64,000 nucleotides of DNA, from contig BGKB01000149.1 of assembly GCA_003116975.1 (NCBI GenBank), forward strand, positions 106,766-170,765, read 5' to 3'. Position numbers and translations under genes: made by a program. The notes below the pieces were generated by a model, which saw only the letters and a program-made list of their open reading frames with translations, had not been told where the DNA came from and did not search any database. Shown one piece after another: positions 49,534-59,061 of the stretch (within the stretch, counting starts at the first letter, position 1; every line of letters begins with the position of its first letter). This DNA is from Aurantiochytrium sp. KH105. Taxonomy: Eukaryota > Sar > Bigyra > Thraustochytrida > Thraustochytriidae.

Positions 49534-52500
49534 TTACTTTTGGTTTTCGTATACGATGGTTTTCAGTGCCTCCGTTGCCTCCGCCGCAGAGGTATGTGGA
49601 CTCTCAAGACCTCGAATGCGGTAGACGTCAATGGCGCCATCCGAAGCGCCAGCGACGACGATGGGCACATTGCTGGCAAAGGCAATACTGCAAAAGAAGG
49701 AAGCACCGGCCTGAGCCCGCGAGCGTGCATCATCTCCAGTATCAACAGAGGCATCCGCCGTCGGGGGTTCAGGAGGGGCCACAGCCGCAGCCGACGTGCT
49801 CCGGCGTAGCCTTGCCTTGCGCTCAGCACTAGCATCAATGAACTGCGTAATGACTGGGTCAAGCGTGTTTCTGGAGAGATCCCAAATCTCGAGGCGACCA
49901 TCGCCCGCGACAGAGCCGAATACGGTGGACTGCGTGGTTGACCAGGCGACATCGTAGACAACGTCGGCGAGGTCGACCGACTGAAAGTGGAGCAAAGGCT
50001 GATCGCGTTCCGGCTCCCAGAGCTTGACGGACCAGTCAGCAGAGCAGGTGAGAAATGCCTCGGGCCAAAAGGGCGAGCAGCGCAGCTTGTAGGCTGGCCC
50101 GGAATGGCCAAAGTAAGTCTCCAAGTACTGCTCGTTGTAACTACACGAACAGCGATGCAAGGTACCGTCTTCTGTGGCCACATAATACACGCCAGACCCA
50201 TTGGCTGGAAAATCCAAACTGAGGCCCGCGGCTGTGCGGGAGATGATGCCCTCACCATGCCCACCGAGCTCTGTAGGAACGTGCACGCGTTTGAGCACCA
50301 TGAGATCCGTGCTTGAGAGCCCTTTCTTAAAGGTCCACTCCGTAACGCGCCCGTCGGAACTCAGGGACACGAGCACTTCACCTCGTTCGTTCTTGTTGAC
50401 CCACTTGACCTGCCAGACGGCATCCTTGTGCTGCGTTGCGAGCCTCGAGCTATCAAGCACTGGCTTATTTGCGGCGGGGCCCTCGCGGTGGAGATCATAA
50501 ATGGCCACCGTACCATCGTACATGCCGACAGCCAGAAGACTCGGGTGCTCCGTGGAGAAATCGACGCTGCAGACGCCCGCGGGGCACCGAATGATACGCT
50601 CCGGGTACTCTGGGTTCTTGAGCGTCCAGAACAAGATGAGACCATCCTGCTTTGTGTCAAAGTCGAACTGACAGTACGCCACCGCAAGCAAGTCTTCGTT
50701 GAGCTTATTCCACGACATGCTTGAGACAGTACGCCCCTCGGCTTCGGGACATTGGAACTTCCACAGCAGCTGAAGTGCGGGGTCCTCCTCCGCAGGGACT
50801 TCATCCTCGTCAAGCTCTGACGCGGCATAAGCTTCGACTTCGGCGCCTCCTTCGAGAGCATTTGGCTGCGTTTCGCCCGCCGCCTCGGCACTTGAGCCGG
50901 ATGTGGCGGTGCTTTCACCTGCTGCGTTTGCTGCGTCGCCATCTGCTGGGCCGTTGGTCTTTGATCCCTCTGCATCGACGCCGCTACCGGAGGCAGCCTT
51001 TTCTGGATTTGTAGTCTGACCATCGCCCGAAGCCGAGCCCTCGGCAGCTTCCGCGTCGGGATTTTCGCCGTCTTGACCGTGTTCTCCTGCTTGGTCAGCG
51101 GCTTCCCCACTTGCATCGCCAAGAGCGCTGGGATCGTCCGCACTGCTTGCTTGCGCAGCTTCTTTGACAAAGTCAGCGTCAGCAAGTGGAACAGCGCGAT
51201 AGAGAAGGTGCTTGTTGTGAAAAACATTTTGCTGCACGCCTCGCTCCAGGGTGCGAAGAGTATCTGCGAGGCCCAGCCCTGTAAACATGGGGTTTGTCTC
51301 TTCCCCTGCAGCACCTATAGCTCCGGAACCAGGGTCTTGCGGGCTGCCCGGAGACGTGGGGCTGCGGGCGGCAAGAGCGTCTTCTGTGGCGGCTTCCTCG
51401 ATGGGTAGTAGACAACCCGGCGAGGCGACGCTTGCTGAAACGAGCTTTTCAATCTGTTGCGAGCGTGCGGCGGCAATGGCCGCGCCAAGAGAGCCCCGGT
51501 CATTGGGTTGAGCTGCCTTTGCAGCGGCCTGACTTTGTACGGTGTCCTGCGTTCCCGCAACCATGTCGACGCCCGCTTTTTCGTTAGACGCCCCGCTGGT
51601 CGCATTTGCGTCAGTAGCCAGGGCATCAGGAGCTGTGGCGCCAGCGCCAGCATCGCCCGCAAGGTCGTCCTCGGCGCCAAAGTCTGTGCCAGAGCTGTTA
51701 GCCAACACAACGTGATCGTAGATATCCCAGGAAGTGACTTGGCATCCCGAGTCCTGAACGGGAGGTGCAAGCGTTGATATTTCGGTATTTTTCACCTCGT
51801 GATTGAGCGTCTGTGTTGGCCTGGAAGTGTAGAGGTCGGAGCTCTCGCGGCCTTCGCACATCGCGTCGTATTTTTCGTTCTTCTCGGTGACAAGCTTGTG
51901 TTCGGCAGACTCGGCAAAGACGCAGGCGCCCGTGAGCTGGAAGAGGGTGATTGTAGGTGTTTCGGTGAGAAATTTTGTAATGTTTTCCTGAAGGTTGATC
52001 TGCCCTTTGTCGCCAAGCGCGAGTTGCGCCTGGTGCTGGTCGCGTAAGGACGGAGACCGAGGCTCGGTCATGCGTTTTCCCGTCGCGGCCGTTGGCGAGG
52101 AGGCTTGCGACTGCTGTAACGCCGTGAACGCGGGCGTTTGCGGCGGCTGATGTTGCGGCGGAGGCGGGTGCTGAGGTGGAGGCGGAAGACTCTCTTGGCC
52201 GAGCTGGGACTTGGAAGCATCATCGACAACTGGTGTAGAACCTGGTCCAGCGCCGGCCTTGAAGCTCGATCGAATCGCGTTGGAGCTTGCAAAAATCATG
52301 GATCCGTTCATACTCGCGTTGATGTCTTTCTTGCCCCCTTGCTGCTTATTGTTGTTGCTGTTGTTATTGCCGGACTGACTATTGCGAACAGCAAGGCTCT
52401 CGTGATCATTGAGAAGGGAAAGCGGCGTAAGATCTTGGCCATCCAACCAGACACGGATTGTGTCGCCGCCGCCGCCGCCGTAGCCCCCTTTTCCGCTCAT

Positions 52501-52734
52501 GCTTGTTCCACGCATGCTGCTGCTACCAGAGAGCTTGCTGGAAAAGACTGCGCTTGGTCCTCCTCCAAGGCCTTGCTTTTTCTTGCTACGATTGGCAAAG
52601 CGGCTCGCGCCGCCCGAAATGGACCCTTGCGGGACGCCGGCATTGCGCACAGAGGCAGCACTACTGCCTCCGGAGACCTTTGACGTCCCGACCNCAGCAC
52701 TACTGCCTCCGGAGACCTTTGACGTCCCGACCAT
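49534..52734 (-). CDS. DNAI4: Axonemal dynein intermediate chain DNAI4 (WDR78 / IC138)
   Basis: From the ATG at 52734, 1066 codons including a 13-codon duplication around an N at 52694. The N-terminal half is low-complexity. The C-terminal half is a WD40 propeller matching WDR78: N-P-E-Y-P-E-R-I-I-R, G-V-C-S-V-D-F-S-T-E-H-P-S-L-L-A-V-G, D-G-T-V-A-I-Y-D, V-W-Q-V-K-W, then H-R-C-S-C-S-Y-N-E-Q-Y-L-E-T-Y, S-C-S-A-D-W-S-V-K-L-W and W-D-L-S-R-N-T-L-D-P. The C-S-C-S-Y-N-E-Q-Y-L-E-T-Y match is near-exact to animal WDR78. It is a subunit of inner-arm dynein f (I1) in motile flagella, so this organism should swim at some stage. The apparent N-terminal repeat is an assembly join. Confidence 0.92.
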   Translation of the reverse strand: MVGTSKVSGGSSAXVGTSKVSGGSSAASVRNAGVPQGSISGGASRFANRSKKKQGLGGGPSAVFSSKLSGSSSMRGTSMSGKGGYGGGGGDTIRVWLDGQDLTPLSLLNDHESLAVRNSQSGNNNSNNNKQQGGKKDINASMNGSMIFASSNAIRSSFKAGAGPGSTPVVDDASKSQLGQESLPPPPQHPPPPQHQPPQTPAFTALQQSQASSPTAATGKRMTEPRSPSLRDQHQAQLALGDKGQINLQENITKFLTETPTITLFQLTGACVFAESAEHKLVTEKNEKYDAMCEGRESSDLYTSRPTQTLNHEVKNTEISTLAPPVQDSGCQVTSWDIYDHVVLANSSGTDFGAEDDLAGDAGAGATAPDALATDANATSGASNEKAGVDMVAGTQDTVQSQAAAKAAQPNDRGSLGAAIAAARSQQIEKLVSASVASPGCLLPIEEAATEDALAARSPTSPGSPQDPGSGAIGAAGEETNPMFTGLGLADTLRTLERGVQQNVFHNKHLLYRAVPLADADFVKEAAQASSADDPSALGDASGEAADQAGEHGQDGENPDAEAAEGSASGDGQTTNPEKAASGSGVDAEGSKTNGPADGDAANAAGESTATSGSSAEAAGETQPNALEGGAEVEAYAASELDEDEVPAEEDPALQLLWKFQCPEAEGRTVSSMSWNKLNEDLLAVAYCQFDFDTKQDGLILFWTLKNPEYPERIIRCPAGVCSVDFSTEHPSLLAVGMYDGTVAIYDLHREGPAANKPVLDSSRLATQHKDAVWQVKWVNKNERGEVLVSLSSDGRVTEWTFKKGLSSTDLMVLKRVHVPTELGGHGEGIISRTAAGLSLDFPANGSGVYYVATEDGTLHRCSCSYNEQYLETYFGHSGPAYKLRCSPFWPEAFLTCSADWSVKLWEPERDQPLLHFQSVDLADVVYDVAWSTTQSTVFGSVAGDGRLEIWDLSRNTLDPVITQFIDASAERKARLRRSTSAAAVAPPEPPTADASVDTGDDARSRAQAGASFFCSIAFASNVPIVVAGASDGAIDVYRIRGLESPHTSAAEATEALKTIVYENQK
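52656..52732. repeat. 38-bp exact duplication around a single N (assembly join)
   Basis: 52656-52693 and 52695-52732 are identical, separated by N at 52694, within the first codons of DNAI4. Same signature as the join at 37970. Confidence 0.85.
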
Positions 52735-53239
52735 GATGCCTTTTGGTGCGAACTTGGAGCGCGCGCGCGCAACGCGTATGCGCAAGTCGCCCTGAGCGCG
52801 GGCGGTACTCGCGAATACTTTCTGGCGAACGAGTGAGTGCAGGGCGCGCGACGCGCAAAGCCACGTGCCAGGGAGGTCGAGCAAGCTTTCTGGCTGGACC
52901 TGCCACGATGGCACTGCCCGCGCTCGCTTGCTTACTCGCTCGCAACCGGGCAAGCAGCAATGATTGTGCGCAGTGCACTCGGCCTCTCTTTGTAAGGAGA
53001 GCCCGCGACGGGGTCCTGGGCAAATGACCGTTGCAAGTCAAGTATAGCAAGTGGCGGAAAGTGCACAAATAGGAAATTGGAAGTGACCCAAGACGAATTC
53101 CGCCCTATGGAGTGAGCGAATAAGGCATTAGTGATTTGATGAATGTGTCGCCAGGCGAGTCGAAGTGGCGTCGAGCAAGTATACTTGCTACATGTAGTGG
53201 TGGAAGAACTCGGCGGGCTGCGCGCGCATAGAGAGAACC
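52735..53239. promoter_or_regulatory. Divergent intergenic region, DNAI4 / membrane protein
   Basis: 505 bp between head-to-head start codons. The DNAI4 frame remains open upstream without an ATG to about 52953. No repeat array; no gene seen. Confidence 0.4.
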
Positions 53240-54395
53240 ATGAGCGCGACGGGTGCTGCTGCCGAAGGCGGCAGCGGTCGAGGCGGCGGAAGCAACGAGA
53301 GGAATAATGGCGTCTTTATCTCTTTGGAAGAGATGGAACGCAAGGAAGCCGAGAAGCTGGTGGCAGCCCAGGCCGAAGAGGCGCGCTTGCAAGAGGATGA
53401 TGAAAAACGCCAGCGCGACGCTCGGGCTAGCGAAATGTATTGGGCCTATAATCTTTACGTGCTAACATCGGGACCAGCGATTCTTGCGCTAATGACATTG
53501 TTTGCTGCGCCATTCGTAATTCACGGGTTAGAAACCTGCCCGACGTCATCGCTAAATGGTACGTTGATATCAGCCAGGACGCGCTTACTTCAAGGCGATC
53601 AACGAATCCATTCAATAATGAACTCACCGCATCTCACGCGAAAATGTGCTGTACGTTTTTTTTGTTTCTTATTCGCTTCACGCAGTTTTTGTTGTTTTGA
53701 CAATGCTTATCGCATACTTTTACCTTTTTGTGTACGCATGGATGCTGCTGGGGCCACTCCCCTTTCACACGCGCATGCATCCGCTCAAAGTGATATTTGG
53801 AGTAATTGCAACCATTTCTGTTGCAGTCTATGGTCTACTCGCTGTATGGTGCTTTACAAATAAGGAATGTGTAAGTCATGGTCAAGGATATCATTGAGGG
53901 AAACTTTGAGCTGACAGTCCTTTCCAGGCTGATTCTGCGCCTGGAGAGTACACGTACTGCATGTTCCAGGTCATCATTTTTGCGTTTGGGTCGACATCTG
54001 CTGCGAGCAAATTCATCAAGGAAAAACTGCAAGCGCGATCGCTTCGAGAGCGCAAAGAGCGCCGCAAGCGTTTGAAGGAACAGCTTGCCAAGGAAATGGA
54101 GGCTGCTGCTCTTGTGTCCGAGGAAGAAGATGAAGATAATGAGGAAGGGGACGACGGTGGCGAAGATGGGGATGTTGAAGATGATGACGAGGAAGAAGAA
54201 GAAGATGAGGAGGGAGAAGAAGAAGAAGAAGAAGAAGAAGAAGAAGAAGAAGAAGAAGATGATGATGATGACGACGACGACGGCGGAACTGGAGAGAATG
54301 GTGAAGCAAGTCAAACAAGCAAAGTACGAGAAAATGAAAAGGAAAACGAGAAGGACTTCAACACGGCGGCCACGTCAAAGGATGGAACGGACTAA
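53240..54395 (+). CDS. Multi-pass membrane protein with acidic C-terminal tail
   Basis: Three exons: 53240-53558, 53686-53870, 53928-54395; 323 residues. Donors are GTACGT and GTAAGT; acceptors are CAG after T-rich tracts; phases 1 and 0 join cleanly. The Ser/Gly-rich N-terminus carries a short charged helix (E-E-M-E-R-K-E-A-E-K-L). Four hydrophobic segments follow, around S-G-P-A-I-L-A-L-M-T-L-F-A-A-P-F, V-V-L-T-M-L-I-A-Y-F-Y-L-F, V-I-F-G-V-I-A-T-I-S-V-A and Q-V-I-I-F-A-F-G. The C-terminal ~130 residues are a charged helix and a Glu/Asp run encoded by GAA and GAT repeats (about 54120-54290). No family is recognised. The acidic tail could bind cations or basic partners on the cytosolic side (inference). 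Confidence 0.75.
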
Positions 54396-55644
54396 AAACT
54401 TGCTCAGGCTTCAAAGTGAGGGCCACCGAAGTGCACAGACGCGCTTGTCTTGAGAGGCTTTCTTATAAAACGCAAGCTGAGTGTTTCTCTCGCCGAGCAT
54501 CGAGAGGATTCATCCGTGGCTAGCCACAAGAAGTTATTTGAAAAGTTACTCGAAATTTTGGTCGTGCGATCGGGACAAGCACCGACAAAATTACGGTAAT
54601 TTTAACTTCTTTTTTTTTATAATAATAATAAGAAATAAGTCCAGGCAAAGCTCTCCTCGGCACTGTCGTCATGGCAAAGTTTGGAAATCTCAAAACCTTT
54701 TTTTGTCAGACGGTGAGAGGTGATAACTTTAGCGACGCCTCCCACAACATCGTCTATTTTGTCGAGAATAGTTCGGGTACCAAATCCATCCGAAATTACC
54801 TAAAGGGTCTTAGGCGAGTTTTTAGTAGCCAAAGAAGTAAGTTGCGCTCGGAGAATCTAATTTAGCCGGTCACGACCATGATCGGCGGGTCTCAATAGTC
54901 GTAGTCGAGTTTGCAGGTCAGCCGCGAGATCTTTACCTGGTGAAATGGCTTGTCAGCTTGCATCAAGACGCGAGGGCTTGTCAGGAATAATCTGGCCAGC
55001 CCGCAAGATTTGATGTTGATCCGAAGTGAATTTATTATGGCAGTAAATTGTTGATCGGAAATCTCGGATAGACCTACCCGAGCCTGCCGCCTCTTCGGCA
55101 AAACTAATTTTCCGATACTTTCGGTGTAGGGCCCCAAAACTTTCTTGTTCAGTTTTTTCTTTGTTTTTTTTCTGCCAACCAACAATGAAAAATCGTTGCG
55201 TCTTTGGAATGGCTGAGAAGTCAAGTTGTGCACAAGCTACCATCGCTCAATGTCAGTGAGCTCTTTCTTGCCGTCACCCGAGCTCTTGAATCACGAATAC
55301 AAACATATCCAGCCCCCCCCCCCCGGAGGATTTAGCGAGTCGCGCCAACGAAGACGACCAGGTAAAACGTAGAAAGAGCGAATTTTTTATGAGGCAACCG
55401 CCGTCCCTCCCTTTCGTTACAAGCAAGCAGAACAAAATAATCTGGAAGAGCACAGGTGACGGTGTGTATGTGTGCTGCTTTGCGATGCAATCTGTTTCGC
55501 GATGTGTTCTCTATTCTGATCACTCTGATAATTGTGTGTAGAACAACTATTAACCATATAACAACTGGCAGCTCGGATCACGATTGGTCATGACTCCCGG
55601 AAGTCAGAGAGAACAGAAACTAATGTGAAAAAGCCCATCAACAA
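54396..55644. other. AT-richer intergenic region, no supported gene
   Basis: 1.25 kb with noticeably lower GC than most of the window. It includes T- and ATA-runs (about 54609-54635) and a C-run of about 13 at 55313-55325. Two short frames (64 codons at 54671; 96-113 codons minus at 54892-55243) match nothing. Could be an old insertion. Confidence 0.4.
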
Positions 55645-57936
55645 ATGCCCAACGACGAAGCAACGGAGAATTCCTCGAGCATAACAAGCGGTACTGGCGT
55701 GATGAGACACGACAAGAGGCGTGACCGTGATGCCGCCTGCGTCTTGGGTCGTAATTCAAAGGGCCCGTACGAGTGCCCGCAAGCCTCTGCATGTGGGAAG
55801 GCTCGCGCCGTCGCCGGCGTAGCCACCGCACGGGTGGAGTTACGAGCAGGCCAAGGCGTTGCGCCAGCAAAAACTCGTCGCCATCCGCATTTTGGCCACG
55901 GCGAGCGAGAACACCAAGCTTGCCAACGGCAGGGGACTCCGCACAGAACCACTCGCGCCGGCGATGGGGCGAGCGCAAGCACGAGGCGAGCAAGCGCGAT
56001 GCTCTCTTCGGTCCCCGAAAGCGTCCAGGACCCGCGCACGCTGAGATCGCTGCAGCTGTGCAAGTCAACCTCTCATTCCGGCGGTATGAGATGGCAGTCT
56101 TTCGATGAAGGGGTGCCTGTTGCAGCTCATGGGTGGACACAAAATGAACCTTTAGGTCGTTCAACGAGCCCGAGGCAAGTCGCAGGACACCAATGGGACG
56201 GAAGAAAAGACGAAGCAAGAACTTCTCACGCTCTCTCTGCTCCTGGCGGTTACACGCCAGAAATATCTCCAACAACATCAGAGTCAGCAAGGTTGAGACA
56301 ATCAGCGCCACGGCCGTTCGATACATTTCTACGCAACTCTGAGGCAGAGCTTGTTTCGGACGCCGGGTATCTCGAATCGATCATCGATGTCCTTGTACAG
56401 CCGTCCCCTACAGCCGGGGCCAAAGCGTCGCCTTTTACACCAGGACCCGACGCGTCTTTTCCTGCGTCATCGAGCAACGCGTCTCCTTTTTCATCAGAAG
56501 ACATTCCGTCTCTTCCTGCGCCAGGAATACCGTCGAACAGACCGCTCGTGCCAGCCTCATCCGTGAGCTCAAACATGCCCGGGAACTCGGCTCAAGCCTC
56601 TGTACACCAAGAACAGCACCTTCCTCCGACTCGTCTCGTCCCATATTTTCAACCGCACTATCAACCTTTCCATCCCCAACCTCCGGTACCAAACTACAAT
56701 CATACGGCGAAAGCTCAGCGCAACACCTGGAACGTTGGATGGCAGCAGGGTACATCTTCGACCGAACATTTAGCACAAGGCGTGGAGAATCTGTCGAACA
56801 GGAAAGATTATCAGCATCTTCAGGGTCATCAGCAGCCGTTGCAGCAACAGCCAAACTTACAGCATCGACAACAGCAACAACAACAACAACGACGACAGCG
56901 AAAGCAACAACAACAGCCCCATGGGCGACGGAACCGACGTGAACGGCGGAAAAAGCATTCCCCACACTCTTCATCGTCAGCTGAGATGAGGCAGCATATA
57001 CATTTTACAAGCCCGTTTTCTGAAAGGTATGAACAGTCATCTCGAGCCCATCAATCTTTTCTGCGTACGAATCACCAGTATCAAACTCAGTTTATCGTAG
57101 ATTCAGGCGTGGGCAACTCGCATTTTGAGTCGCCTCCAAATACTGAGGTACTCTCACGAAGCGATCTTGCATTCGACCATGTTGCGAGAAGTCCGTATTT
57201 CGGACACTTACAGCCATACCATTATTATCAACTTCACTACCAGCAGTACCAGCATCAAGTTTGGCTTCATCAGTACCATATGTACACAGAGGCGGAAAGG
57301 TTGAAATTACAAGAATCCGGAGACGCTGAAGCGCCAAGGGTTTGCAGCAGCGGGAACGACTCAAAGATTGCTACAGATGTAGGACTATATATCAGGCTGT
57401 GGGAGCCTGCCCCAAAGCTTTCTTCTGATCAAATATGCACAAAATCGTCGAAAGAGCTCGAGGAGGGTATTCTGAATATTTCAGGGCATCTGCTGCCTCG
57501 TAATCGATGCAAAAAGATCATGGGTTTGACACTGAAGCATGATCAGCTCCGATCGAAGGAATCTATTCTGCTAATTGAAAGAGCGTGCGTCTTATTCATC
57601 AGTCACCTCACTCTCCTCGCCAAACACTTTCGTGGCGAGCGTGACAACTTCATTTTGCAACAAAGAGACGTTGTGCGCGGAGCTTCTGTGGACCCGAGTA
57701 TGGATTTTCTGGTGCGAGTTTTCATGCTCAATCAGCCTGATTCGATCGCGAGCGCGATTGCTTCTCACCCTGGCAATGCAGCGCTTCTCGATGCTCGTGA
57801 GATGGTTGCACAACACAACAGCAGGAGAAAGAACAACGCCCGCGATCGACCCGGGGCTGGCGATGAAAATGATAGTAACGAGAACGATGGCGAGAGCAGT
57901 GCTGCAGAGCTCTTGGACTCCGTGCACATTAAATAG
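55645..57936 (+). CDS. NF-YC/CHRAC-type histone-fold protein, Gln/His-rich N-terminus
   Basis: 763 residues. Residues ~616-690 are a histone fold of the CBF/NF-Y class: L-L-P-R-N-R-C-K-K-I-M-G (NF-YC reads L-P-x-A-R-I-K-K-I-M-K), a central helix A-C-V-L-F-I-S-H-L-T-L-L-A, and F-I-L-Q-Q-R-D-V-V-R-G-A (NF-YC L-x-R-S-D-I-A-x-A). Such proteins pair with an NF-YB or DPB4-like partner in CCAAT-binding, CHRAC or polymerase-epsilon complexes; which one cannot be decided. The N-terminal 600 residues are disordered, with Pro/Ser stretches, a CAA/CAG-coded Gln block (about 56865-56925) and a basic R-R-N-R-R-E-R-R-K-K. Between about 55830 and 56040 a second frame looks equally protein-like, so the first exon is uncertain. 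Confidence 0.65.
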   Translation: MPNDEATENSSSITSGTGVMRHDKRRDRDAACVLGRNSKGPYECPQASACGKARAVAGVATARVELRAGQGVAPAKTRRHPHFGHGEREHQACQRQGTPHRTTRAGDGASASTRRASAMLSSVPESVQDPRTLRSLQLCKSTSHSGGMRWQSFDEGVPVAAHGWTQNEPLGRSTSPRQVAGHQWDGRKDEARTSHALSAPGGYTPEISPTTSESARLRQSAPRPFDTFLRNSEAELVSDAGYLESIIDVLVQPSPTAGAKASPFTPGPDASFPASSSNASPFSSEDIPSLPAPGIPSNRPLVPASSVSSNMPGNSAQASVHQEQHLPPTRLVPYFQPHYQPFHPQPPVPNYNHTAKAQRNTWNVGWQQGTSSTEHLAQGVENLSNRKDYQHLQGHQQPLQQQPNLQHRQQQQQQQRRQRKQQQQPHGRRNRRERRKKHSPHSSSSAEMRQHIHFTSPFSERYEQSSRAHQSFLRTNHQYQTQFIVDSGVGNSHFESPPNTEVLSRSDLAFDHVARSPYFGHLQPYHYYQLHYQQYQHQVWLHQYHMYTEAERLKLQESGDAEAPRVCSSGNDSKIATDVGLYIRLWEPAPKLSSDQICTKSSKELEEGILNISGHLLPRNRCKKIMGLTLKHDQLRSKESILLIERACVLFISHLTLLAKHFRGERDNFILQQRDVVRGASVDPSMDFLVRVFMLNQPDSIASAIASHPGNAALLDAREMVAQHNSRRKNNARDRPGAGDENDSNENDGESSAAELLDSVHIK

Positions 57937-58797
57937 CCAACATTAACGATATCTGGTATCTTCCATTGCAACCGGTTCCGTATGCATCTCGGCGACGAGC
58001 TACAGCTGGCTGAATTTCCTGCCTCTCAAGGCGCAGGTCAATGTGCGGCGTGTGAGCCCCCAAAATTTTAGGTGCTCAAGTGTTGTCGGGGAATACTGCG
58101 GTCCCTATTTCCCCCGACGTTTCCATGGCACCACCCAGCTGGCACTGTCTCGCTTTCCCCCTTCGGCAAAACCCGAAGTGCAAGATTTCGCTCGTCTACC
58201 CGTCGCTCAACACGGCAGTGGAGGCGGAGGCAAGTTTCCCCGAGAGAGCCTGCGGCCCGGCGCTGCTCGCGCGAGGCCGCGTTTGCTGCACTTGCAGCGG
58301 GGCGCGGCAAGTGCGCGCCCGCGTCAAGGTCGACTGTGCGGCGGCGAAAGCGCCCTTGGCGCGGCCGCTGGCGGTGCGGCTGGCGGGCGGAGCAGAGGCA
58401 GCAGAGCAGAGCAGAGCAGAGCAACGCGGCAGAGCACGAGCTGCAGCGCGTACGTTTGCGCGGGCGCGGGCGCGCGGCGGGCGGCGGCGCGGGCGCGGAG
58501 GGGCGCGCGGCAGGGGACAGCGCGGCGGTGCGCGCGGCGGGGAGACGTGGAGGAGCTGAGCTGAAGCGAGCTGAGATGCGAGGAGATGGATGAGCCGCGC
58601 ACGTGGAGGGCAGAGGGGTGGCCGCGAGCGAAGCGGTCGGCGCGCGAGGCGCGGGCGGCGCGAAGGAGCGCAGGGCAAAGGCAGACGCGTGAGGGGAGGG
58701 TCGAGACGAAGGAAGGCGAGCGACTGACGTGAACACATGTGCGCGATGTTGGTGAAACGCAGAAAGACTTGGAGCTGACCCCGACAAACCTGAAAGG
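57937..58797. other. GC-rich intergenic region, promoter of QCR8
   Basis: 861 bp with GCAGA/GCGCG repeats (about 58395-58425). Frames are repeat-like. It must hold the QCR8 promoter. Confidence 0.5.
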
Positions 58798-59061
58798 ATG
58801 GCTCCCCCCATGAAGAACGTCCACCCTGGCCTGGCCAAGCTGTGGAAGAAGTACAAGCCCATCAACGGCCTGGTGACCCGGACCGTCTCGCCCTACCAGC
58901 AGGACTTTATCACCCCCTGGGTCAAGACGTGGCCGGAGAAGATGAAACACAAGATCTCGGACAACCTGTTCGATGTCGGCCCTGGCGTGCTTGTTCTCTT
59001 TGGCACCGTTGCTTGGGCTGACGCCACCTTTGAGTCGGAGATGAAGAAGCACCGTGATTAA
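58798..59061 (+). CDS. QCR8: Cytochrome bc1 complex subunit 8 (ubiquinone-binding protein QP-C)
   Basis: 87 residues, the size expected of QCR8/UQCRQ. T-R-T-V-S-P-Y-Q-Q-D-F matches the family's S-x-S-P-F/Y-x-Q; E-K-M-K-H-K-I-S-D-N follows as in plant and protist subunits; one hydrophobic span (V-G-P-G-V-L-V-L-F-G-T-V-A-W) crosses the inner mitochondrial membrane; the charged end is E-S-E-M-K-K-H-R-D. It is a structural subunit of complex III touching cytochrome b. No cleavable presequence is expected. Start at the ATG at 58798; codon choice is strongly C/G-ending, as in highly expressed genes. Confidence 0.85.
   Translation: MAPPMKNVHPGLAKLWKKYKPINGLVTRTVSPYQQDFITPWVKTWPEKMKHKISDNLFDVGPGVLVLFGTVAWADATFESEMKKHRD

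Noticed and set aside
54671-54865. 64-codon + strand frame with an ATG
   Set aside because: Short, isolated in AT-rich DNA, no recognisable family.
55604-56326. 240-codon minus-strand frame beginning with a hydrophobic segment
   Set aside because: Antisense to the NF-YC-like gene; Arg-rich remainder is typical of shadow frames in GC-rich DNA.
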